NCBI GenBank assembly: GCA_947462335.1
Contig: OX381720.1
Location: forward strand, 46,922,981 to 46,986,980
Direction: 5' to 3'
Source: Harmothoe impar
Lineage: Eukaryota; Annelida; Polychaeta; Phyllodocida; Polynoidae
DNA length: 64,000 nucleotides
Shown: positions 24,488 to 36,400 of the stretch, piece by piece
Position numbering within the stretch: position 1 is the first letter of the stretch
Layout of the letters: every line of letters starts with the position of its first letter
The notes under the pieces: model-generated
The model's input: only the letters and a program-made list of their open reading frames with translations
Told to the model about the DNA's origin: nothing
The model's database searches: none
Position numbers and translations under genes: made by a program

Positions 24488-24905
24488 ACATACTATGTTA
24501 TAGATGTAATTAAAGCTACTACGGTATATAACTGCAAGTAGTTATGATATAAAGCTCTGAGGCTCCAGGCTGCATGAGGAAATGGAACCAAAGCGGATAT
24601 GGACCTTGTGTTAGTGAGATCATCCCTTTTATTCTCCTTGCTTTATTGACATGAAAGTAGGGATACTTTTCAGTACATGGTGTTAGTTACTGATCCTGTT
24701 TCACATGTCTCTAATGTCGACATGAACAGGAAATAAGTTCCCTAATATATATATTTGCAACTGTAACTGATGGCTTTGGGTAGGCAGCCATTATATCCCC
24801 TGAGGATATGTCAATTGGCATGCTCCTTATCCCCCTTATCTTTCCCACCACACTCCCTGATGTGACATGCATGAGATGCTGTAGTGGCAACTATAAATCA
24901 GAAGA

Positions 24906-27077
24906 GGTGCTTTATGCCACACCAAAAAAAAGTTGGTCAATGGATTTCGCGCACCTTATTTTCGGAAATGGAAATTTCTATTATTTAAAAAAAAAATTTG
25001 TCAATGGATTTCGCTCGCCTAATTTTTTTTCAAAATTGAGAATTCTTTTTTTTTTTTTTCAAATTTTCCTCCAGTAATTCCCCCAGATCAACCAATAAAT
25101 TTTTATGTTCCCAGCTAGCAAAACTCATGTAAATTCCATCATTTTTACATCATTTTCTGATTGGTGGTGACATCATTTGATGATGTCAATTGTTGTTCCC
25201 AAGATGTCTCATATGCAAGAAGTTTTTACGTGTCCCTTTGCATGGGTATTTTACATAAGTATATTTACATTTAAAAAAATACATATCAACGATATATTTG
25301 AACTTAATAATGATGACGTATATAATTGACCAGCTGTAGGCCTAAAACATGTCTGAAACGTATAAATTTAGACATGTCAAAAAGATGTGATATGGAGATA
25401 TGTACATGACATGTTGCAGGGATGACATTTATACCAGTTTTGAGTATACCCCCCTCCGAGTAGTGATTATAAATCAGATAGGATATTTAGGATAACTCTG
25501 AGAGATTGTAGACATCATATAGTTATGTCCATTTTATGTCAATGTATGACATGTACACAGGCACTCTGCATAGGAAGCAAACACCTGCTCTGTGAAAGAC
25601 ACTTTGCAGGCATTTTCCATTCCTTACAGACACATTTATCCTAGCCAGGAGGCCCAGATGTGATATCAGCCCAAAGCCAGAATTTCTTCTTATACGATTT
25701 GAAAGGACACAGAAAAGGTGTCCCATTATGTGCCTTGGCTGTCCAACTATAATTCACCAAGTCACTGTAACACAAGTAACACATTAAATGTTGCTGAAGA
25801 AATTTAGTCCAATTTTGTCTCTTATTGCAGTATATAGAATTAATTTCATGCAACTTTTAATCAAGAATGGGGGAATGCTGATCAAAATGTGATCACGTTG
25901 CAGAATGAGACGCCTAGTGTTGGAGCTCAGAACTATGATAGGATATAGTGATGTCGACTTATAGATGTCATATTCTGACAAGATTGTGATGTCATAAATA
26001 TGTTATATTGGAACAAATCCATACTCCTATTATTTTGATGTCACAATCTTGTCAAAATATGACCTATTATAGTTCTGAACTCCAACACTAGGGGTCTCAT
26101 TTTGCAAGGCTGTCACATTTTGATCAGCATTCATTCATTCTACATTGAAAAGTTGGATCAAATTAATTTTATAAACTACAATGAGGGACAAGGTTGGACT
26201 AAATTTCCTCTGTGATATATAAGGTGTCACTTGTGTTACAGTGACTTGGTGAAATATAGTTGGATAACCAAGGCACATGGGTGAACACCTTTTCTGTGTC
26301 CTTTGCAATTGTATGAGAAGAAATTCTGGCTTTGGGCTGATATCACATCTGGGCCTCCTGGCTAGGATAAATGTGTCTGTAAGGAATGGAAAATGCCTGC
26401 AAAGTGTCTTTCACAGAGCAGGTGTTTGTTTCCTATGCAGAGTGCCCATGGACATGTCATATATTGACATAAAATGGACGTAACTATATGATGTCTACAA
26501 TCTCTCTCAGAGGTATCCTAGTTATCCTATCTGATTTATAATCACTACTGGGGAGGGGGTATACTCAAAACTGGTATAAATGTCATCCCTAGAACATGCT
26601 TGTAGATATCTCCATATCACATCTTTTTGACGTGTCTACATTTACATGTTTTAGACATCTTTTACAGCTAGTTATATATATGCCATTATTGTTAAGTCCA
26701 AAGGTATCACTGATAAATATGTCTCTTTTATATAAATATGTTTATATAAAATACACATAAATATTGTTACATCAAGATCCCATGCAAAAGAACACGTAAA
26801 AACTTCTTGCGTATGTGACATCTTGGGAACGAAAAATGATATCATGAAATTACTAGTTATTTTTATGTAAGGTGCTAGCTGGGTTAGGGGTCCACTGAGA
26901 ACTTTTGTACGAGGCTGGTTTTAAAAAAAAATTGTCGCTTGCTCCAGTTTTCCACCGACAAAATCCATTGACAAAAAAATATTCTTAAAAAAAAAAAAAA
27001 AATTCGCTCGCTCGCACCATTTTTTGAAAAGTGAAATCCATCGACCAACTTTTTTTTTTCGTGTTGCCATAGCTGTA
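24906..27077. repeat. Large foldback element, about 2.2 kb
   Basis: Two arms of roughly 1 kb are inverted copies meeting near 26,010. The outer ends share GCCACAC and AAAGTTGGTCAATGGATTTC-type sequence. Both arms carry an open frame of 67-68 codons (25,523-25,726 minus; 26,277-26,483 plus) whose core of about 44 residues is identical. The arms otherwise differ by substitutions and indels. No transposase is seen. Confidence 0.8.
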
Positions 27078-27440
27078 CCATAATTTTACTGATAGAAAAA
27101 CACACGCTTGTCTGCTACTATTTCTGCTGTCAACCAGTGGGTCTCATCAGCATTGATCAATCGGTCAGCAATGCAAGGGGCGGACCCAGGACTTTAAAGG
27201 GGGGGGGGTCCAGAACCCCAGGACCCCTCCCCCTGAATCTGCACCGTGCAAAGCTGTCAAATTTAACGTGGAACTGAGCTCGATCCTAAGGGGACAATGG
27301 CCTCCCTGTTACACCCTTATATAGACTAGTATCAACGTGCAGGCCGTGTGACGACCAGGATGCCCCAGGTTGGTGCCTGAGTGTGGCACTAGTATAGTGT
27401 GTTATACCCATACATGCCACACTGACTACAGCAGTACAAG

Positions 27441-30400
27441 ATGGCCAGGTGGAGGTGTGTGTCTGTTGTGGCCCTGTGCCTTGCTGCCCTTACCCTGGAG
27501 GTTACAGGTGACTCGGTCACCCCTCCTCCAGGTGGGGCTGGGGAGGAGGGTCTGGCTGCACGGGTTAACCGGATGGAGAATGTGAGTTGTCTTTAATAGC
27601 TTGTTAAAATGTTTTTATATTTTTAGGGAAATAAGAGGATGTTTCTTGTGTGTAAGTGTGGTAAAGTAGTATTAAATGGCTCAAACTCCTGACTTATGTT
27701 GTTTTAGGATAGAGGAAGGACAAATCAGAAAGTTCTTAATACATTTAAACAAGTTCATATTATTGAAAGGTATATATCTCAGCTCCTTGGAACACTTTTT
27801 AATACATCTCTAACCCTAGCGGTTCATTTTTTATTGCCTCACGAACTAGATTGTCCATTTTCGGGTGACTCCGAGACCAAAATAAGGTGATTATGTACAT
27901 AATGTCTTAAAGTACATAACAGCAACTAATAACTTTGTTTACAAACTGGGACAACATTTATCTTGAGGCATACCAAGAATGGACACCCTTTCACCCCTTT
28001 TTTGAGATACAGCTCGATGAATATTGAAGATTTATCAAAAATATTAAAATTTTAACAACATACTCTCATTTTACTCTAGTTTACTCAAAATGGTTTAATT
28101 ATTGTCAAAATCACTCTACAATATCCTGATGGTATATACTTTAGGAAATATGGCCCATTAGGATCCTTCGTTGAACCTACTTGGCAGAGTATTGGCCTAA
28201 AAAGCGGCTATTTCACCTTATTTCGGTCTCGGACTCACCCGGGTGACTCTGGGACCAAAATAAAATATTGTATAAATGTAGGTTAAATTAGTGGAATCAT
28301 CAGATTTCTGGTTTAGAGCATTAGAGGGGGTGGATAGGAAGCAGTGGCACTAAAGATAACTAAAATACATAGGATATTAACAATTATGTGTGGGTTTTAC
28401 TATTTTCAGCAAGGCGAGTGACTCCAAGACTAAAATAAGAGGGTGACTCCGAGACCAAAATAAGTATCACAATACACATTTGGTCCTGCAGGCTGGAATA
28501 TTAGATTTTTTTCAAAATTTATTTTTTCTGGCAAAAGACACAATAGTTACCTCACGACCGTATTTCACGGCCCTGTGACGTCATCAAAACGACAGTTTGT
28601 TTACATTTAAACGGCTTAGAAAGAAGCCAATTCAGCCCTTTTAGGCTCCCCCCGACAATAATTTCGGTATTTTGAATCGAAAAAGATAAAAAATAAACAC
28701 AAAGGTACACTCTTTTAAGTCTGTTGACTGGGTTATTTCACTTGTTGACCCTTGGGCTGCATTTCACTCGGCCTACGGCCTCGTGAAATACGGCCCAAGG
28801 TCAACTCGTGAAATAACCCAGTCAACAGACTGAAACTCGTGCACCTTTGTCTATTTGGAGGGCCTAAAAACGAAAAATATTGGGCCAATACACAAAAAAA
28901 AGAAAAATCCTGAATTGTTGGGATGTTTTCTCACATATACCAATTTTTTGAAAAAATTGGTGCAAAACTGGTTATTCTGTAGGGCTTTAAGCCTGAAAAG
29001 GGCCAGAAATAGCCAAAACAACATAGGTCAGAGGTTTGAGCCACGTATAAATGTATACTTATATTATGTGAGTTGCTCATTTACAACTCACCTACTTTAT
29101 GCCAGTCAAAAAAGCTGCTTTCTCAATTGTTTTGTTTTGAGCTTGTGAGGAAATTGAAGTTATTTGCACCCATGCATTACTGGCAGTATAAACTTTGATT
29201 TGAGACCAAACATTCCAATATTAATTTTGTTCATGTTTTTTTTTTTATTTAAAAAAATAAGCGAAACCTGATTTCTATGACGCGCGAGGTGATGAGAAAC
29301 CATTTTGAGTGGCCATATATATATATATAACAACTCTGACACTAAAACCTATACTCCTGGTTTCAGATCTAGCATCCCTGTAAAACCACCATAAAACTCA
29401 TTTCTGGTCAATATATATATAGATATTATCTCATGTAATATGGTCTCTGTGATTTCAGATTCTCAACCGTCTGCAGAAGGCTGTAGATGGTATTGAGAAT
29501 GAGCAGGACATTGAGAAGGAGCACCTTAACCGCCGCCAGTCTGTACTGGAGAAGAAGCTGGAGTGGACCCTAACAGGCCTCCTGCAGCCCAGACCCCGCG
29601 TCAGAGTCACACCAACACCTGCTCAGGTAACCGCAATACCGTATTCGACCTAACAAGGGCACAGTGCGCTTTATAAATTATTTTGAACTAAAAAAACAAA
29701 AACTAAATTTGATTCTAATAAACGCGCATCTCCAACCCATCCCCCCTTATTTTATTATTGTTGCAATACTGTATTTGATGTAGTTAAGCATACAGTGAAC
29801 ATAAACATATTGCTAACACATTTCTACTCGTTAATGGTCCTTTGGTCCCAAAATCCGACAGATTTTGTGGGTTTTATAGGCTAAAATCGGTCCACAAAGG
29901 GGTGTGTGCGTGTACTAGGGGATGTGCACTTATAATGTCGAATACGGTAGTTATACATACATGTAAACCCATTCAGGGGTCGCAGGTCCTCTATCTAGTG
30001 CGCCGCCATTCAATTTCGCTGAGTGAAGGAATATATCAAAGTATACTGATAACTCCTATCACAGAAGATAACATTTCACCCTGTGGACTATGTGATGTGA
30101 GGGGAGTCCATCATTCCCTGACTCGTCATCCAGAGGCCAGCATTGCCTGACACTGCAGGGAGTGTTTACACTACTCTCGATGGAAATTGAGGCACGGTGC
30201 AATGGAAGGGAGTCAGACAGTCATGCACTCTCCTGCAAGAGTCCCCCTCTCCAAAGAGAGTCATTTGGCTCTGGACACTGTTCTTCGTGTAGATGACCCA
30301 TTATTGACCCAGTACAAAAGGGAGACCACTTACTGACGAATATCTAACTTCCCTGCCTATTTCATTATGAGCATAATCAGCACATGGGACTGGTTATCAT

Positions 30401-33400
30401 GGGTAAAATAATCAATAAGATTTGAATTAGAATTTTCATACTTTTTTTAACTAGACGGAGAGACCACCAATGCCAGTCACCCCACGTGTTCCCACTAATG
30501 GAGGTAAGGCATTTCAGTCTTTACCAAAGCCTTTTATTCATCATTGCTTTTTGTTCAATTAAAAAAGGGTCATTGTCAAATTTTACTTCTTTTTTAACCA
30601 CCAAAACGTCTTTCAGAATTAGATGTCTCACAAACATCATTCAGATATATGATTTTCTTCCTTCTTTTGAAATTCAGTGCTATCTATAAAAGGCCTATAA
30701 TCATAATTATAGGCATACTGTTATGTTATCAATCAATATTTAATAGCTTCCAACTATCCATCATAATATATACAATATCATATCATATAAAAATGGCCCA
30801 TTTATAATTAGTGAACTACAAATATAATATACACTAAAAATCAAATGAATTGTTGTTACAAATGGACAAATCAGAAGTCCGCCTCGTCCACCCTACTGGC
30901 TGCCTGACCGAGGGCCGCTTGGAGATCTTCCTACGGAGTACATGGGGAACTGTCTGTGATGACAACTTTGATAATACTGATGCAACAGTAAGCAGTTTAA
31001 AAAGAGTTCAATTTATTATCGTCCAACATCATTTGACAACCATTTCCCCAGACATTGCAGTCCAATATCCCCATCCTCAAATATCATTTTACAACTATTC
31101 TCCCCCTGCAGGTGGCATGTGGACAACTAGGATTCTCTAATGGCCTCAAGTTATCCCACAAGCTACCTGGAGAAGGTCCTATCTGGTTGGATGAGATGGG
31201 GTGTAGCCAGGAGGATACCCGGCTGGTAGACTGTGTCCATAATCCTGTCGGCAGGGAGGACTGCAGCCACGATGAAGACGTCTACATCGCCTGCTACAGT
31301 GAGTACAGCATCAGTATTGGGTCCTCAAACCTTGAATTTAGGCACCAAGGTAAAATCTATGTTTTGTACCCCTGTGGACACAGGTGGACAAAATGTGTGA
31401 CAATTCGGCATTTAAATATCTAACATGCTTGAATTTTTAATACAGAAAATGGACGATGGGTTCTTTACCATATCGTCATTTCCTACATTTTCATCCTGAT
31501 GATTACTCTGAAAAATGTGTCTGTAAATTCCAAATGAACATGCAAAAGTGCACATGCCTGACATACTTTTCTCAGAGTAATGGGTTTTGGATTATATGTT
31601 AACAGATGTTACGCCGCGTCTCAAATGCATATTTTGTTAATAAACAAGTCTCAAGAGGGCTCATTGACACTTTTTTTCTATTAGAATACCTTGTCCAATG
31701 ACATATGTAGGGTATGCTATAGTTGACCATAATGGTGTACGATACCAATCAACTAGAGGTTCACATTCCGTTAGAATTTTTCTAATCATACAATGCATAA
31801 CTGTTGATATGCATGTACATCCATAGACAGAACTATTAACTCAATCATGCCAATCATCCCACTTTTCAGATGGTGTATCCACAGTAATTTGTGATGGTAG
31901 GTGTTCCAGTCAGAAAATATTACCACTTACGGCATATATATGTTAGTCTTGTGTATAAAATATCATATTGTCAATTTCAAATGTGTAGGTCTATTGCTCA
32001 TCTGATTCATTTCATCCAACTAATAGTTATGATAAATTAGTTATAGATGTAATTGGCAAAATCTGTTTCAGGATATCCCGATTTTCTGAACATATGAACA
32101 CATAATTTATTTTGGACCTGTTCAATCTTGCTCATAACCACTCTCATGTAGGTCAACTTTACTTACAGGTGAAGATGAAAACAGAGGCAATGATGGTCAT
32201 GGTGGTGAGTTACCTGGTTACAAAACTAATGTTCTTATTTAGAAGGCTACATTAACTGTTATTGAAAGAACTTATTATGATATTTTCAGTCAATTAACGC
32301 AAATAAACTCAAACTTATGTATGTAGTCACCGTTGTCAAATATGTTTAATCTGTTGGTTCTTAGTACAATCATCCCCCTAAATCAAAATTATGTTATCCA
32401 ATAGATGTCCGCCTCGTCCACCCTACTGGCTGCCTGACAGAGGGCCGCCTGGAGATCTTCCTACATGGGTCGTGGGGCACGGTCTGTGATGACAACTTTG
32501 ATGGTGTTGATGCCACTGTAAGTTTAGATTGTGAAGGTGGCGTTGCATCAACATACAGATACTTTTGATTAGTGCAATAATATCAAGGAATTGTTAAATG
32601 GACATAAATCGGTCCTCAGACATCATTTTTTTAAATTACTTTAGAAAAGTACTTGGACCAATATCGAAATGATAATTGGACAATGGTTCCTATATATGAC
32701 AAGTCCTTGATTCGCTCAGTTTAACAAATGTAGATCTGAGAGTGACGTCAATTATTTAAGTAATCATCACACTGGTAATCAGATAAAAAGAAATTCTTGA
32801 CTTTTTCTCTTCTTGGCATGGAATAGTGTTTCCTCTAATAAATTATTTCAGATTAGAGCACTTGAAAGAATTCTTCAACTCATGAAATTTGTTTATTTCT
32901 ATACAGGTGGCATGTCGTCAACTGGGGTTTCCACGTGGTATGACGATGGCGGGGAAGTATCATGGCACGGGGACTATCTGGTTAGACGAAGTGAGTTGTA
33001 GCAAGGACACCACCCGCTTACTGGACTGTGGACATAACGCTATTGGGGTATCTGACTGTGGACACAATGAAGATGTGTACCTGGCCTGCTTCAGTAAGTT
33101 AGTCAGATTCACAGCCACAAATAAATATCTCATTTCAAGAAAATAAGATTAGTAAACTCGTCTGGAGGACAAGCCATATATTTTCTTAAAACAAGTGATA
33201 TGTCCGCCAGACGAGTTTAATAATCTAATTTTCTTGAAATGAGATAATTATTTTTTGGCTGTGTTGTTAATTTACCTCATTATCTTCATCTACTATCAGT
33301 GCATATCTAAACCACTCTCCCTGTATGTCTCTAAAAGAAAACTTTGTTCCTCCTAGATATAAAGGTGGATTTGATAAAATATACGTTTTGCCTGATATGA

Positions 33401-36400
33401 ATTTGTAGTGTGGTTGTAATTTCACATGCATTGCCACGATACTAATGTGTCATAACACACCTTTACATTTCAGATGGCACTTCAAGGGTGAATTGTAATA
33501 GTAAGTATTATTTTATTTTTTCTTGATTTATTTATTATTTTATTTTTAAGTTTTATTTGCAATCTCCACAGTCTGATTATGTGAATTATCTTTATTATAC
33601 ACTGGAATTCGTTTTACCGTTTACTCCAGTAAGTTGTGCATTTCTTTTGTATTCATTAATAAGATTATACAATCATTATGAATTTTGTCGTCCTGATTGT
33701 CTTAATATTTACATTCATCCCTCTCTCCACATTATTCCACTTGCAGAAGAAGAGAACAATCGTGGCGGTGGTGGTAAGTGGCCAATGGCATTAATGTTCG
33801 AGTTGATTAATTCCATAAATACTTCTAATGTGTTTAGCCAACTTAATGCCACTGGAGGTATATAATTATGATTTGTAAAAATTATCCAATCAGAAGTTCG
33901 CCTGGTCCACCCAACGGGCTGCCGGACTGAGGGTCGGTTGGAGATATTGACAAGAGGCCAATGGGGCACCGTCTGTGATGACAACTTCGATGCTGTTGAT
34001 GCCACTGTAAGTATATGAACATGTCAACTGACATAAAGATGTACTTTCCACTCATTTCACACAAAGATCTGTATAGTTTGTGATCATCACATAATGACTA
34101 GAAAAATAATTTTGATCTGGCAAATAAAAAGTGTTGCATCCACGAAAATGTCATCGACTCGGCTCTATCTGATAATTTCAACCACTTGCGTTTATTTGAA
34201 TACAAAAAGGTGGCATGTAAACAGCTGGGATTCTACCATGGTGTTAAGCTGCCACACCAGTTCCCTGGACCAGGGCCTATCTGGTTGGATGAGGTGGGCT
34301 GTGCACCTGAGAACAGGCGCCTGGCGGACTGTGCACATGCGGGTTTTGGCACCAATGACTGTGGACATTCTGAAGACGTCTACATTGCCTGCTACAGTAA
34401 GCCTTCTTTAATCCTTAAAGCAGCAACTCGACCTCTTCAGACCTCTTCCAACTCTAGCATGAATTTAATATTTATAGGACCATCATTTGTTTTTCTTTAA
34501 GCCAAAGCAAAATAGCATAGCATATAAGGCCTCTCTAAAGCATAATGGATGGGTGAAAATACAGATATTAATTCTCTATGGTGGGAAGGAAAGCTATCTC
34601 TGCAGGGGCCAATGCCAATATGACCTCTTGTGGTCAAAGATGGAACTAAAATGGCTTAGTCATGTGTGGCTAGTACACTTAGAGCAATCAGTACACACTT
34701 ATGGTGGAGGTCTACATACAACAAATAAATAGGGAAGTATATATAATGTATAATCTGCATTGATACACATGAAAACCCTTATGGTTGTGGATGGAAATAA
34801 TGCTTTAATTATGCATATAAATAGGAGCATAGTGAGAGGTAGTTCACCTCAAGCTCAATAGGAGGCAGCATGGAATAGGTAACCTGCAGATCGTTATGTC
34901 ATCCGGTTTACAGTTGGTTGACTGCAATTCTCATAGGAGGTATTTCACCTATTTTCATACAGAAAGAAGCACCCATATTATTTGTAAATCAACCTGTCCA
35001 CATATGAGTCTGTGAAGATTGCTGACATGTTATTATCTAAAATTCGATGCTTTGAGCTCGAGTAGCTGCTTTAACCAAGACAAGGGGGCTTCGATAAAGT
35101 ATGTACGCATGAAGGGGGGGTCTATTTTCTGAAATATCTTTGCGTACATAAACCCTTTACTTTAACATGTACAAGGACTTTGGGGGTGGGAGGGGCGGGT
35201 CAATGTTTGGAGAAAATGTGCGCACATACTTTATGGAAGCCCCCCAACACTACCCCCAACGTATTTGGCTCATTTCAATACCACCCCTCATACTGGTATT
35301 CATAATTCTATACCTCATGTAACTTATTAGGTTTCATTATGATTATATCACAAATTTCTCTCAGTTTACTTCTACCAATATGATGCATCCTCCTCGTTAT
35401 CATCGATACACACCTTTTTTAAAGCTGTTACCAGGATCGCGTGCCTCCACAGACACCAATTGCACGGTAAATGGTCTATATTGTGAATGGAGATGCATGG
35501 TGGTATGCAAGCTCCTTTGGCCGGTTTGTACATGATAGACCATTTCCTGGATAATCTATTCATTCCTCTTTTGTATCTTCCAGATGGCACATCACGAATG
35601 TGTTGTCCTGGTACGTTTTCCATTATTACATTTTGAATGTCTGGTTTATTATCATTCATTAATGTGATCCGTAATCACTGTGTAGAGAAATCAGCATAAC
35701 AGTATGCCAGTAATGATAAAGTAAGCCAGTATGGCAATCTATCTTTGTGTCATAAATCTTACCAGAGCCATGTACACATATATACTACATTCATTTGGAA
35801 CCTGTTAGGTAATCACATGTCATTTGATTCTTTCCTCCAGGAGCACGTGCACCCAATCAGGGAGATAACGGTAAATTACCCAGTACAAGATTGTGCCCTA
35901 GTTGCAGATTTTGTTAGAACAGTGCATTATGAAACATAAACTCATAGATTAACACGTGTTACCATTAGGGTCTTTAGGGATGCAACATGTATAAACCATT
36001 TTACACAATCTGTCAGAGCAGTGACAGATTGTGCTAATTACCAATTTTAAGGAGTATTATTAATTTCCACAAGGACATACATGATAATGTTGTTTCCTAA
36101 ATGTAAACATGGAGGCTATCAGTAAATAAAACAAAACTGTATGCTTTATTAAATTTTCTTCAGCAAATGGTATCCGCCTTGTGCGGTCCACTGTGGGCGG
36201 TGCCTGCCCTAACGAGGGTCGACTTGAGGTATTCCACGGCAACACTTGGGGCACCGTCTGTAATGACCAGTTTGGTAAGTATGCACAGAGAGCAGTGCTT
36301 AGTGGGTCCAATAGGTGGGCTTTGGGCAGCATTGTCCATGACTACAAGGGGGAGCCCAGATGAGGCTCAGCCCACCAACTCAATTCTTTTGATGTATGGC

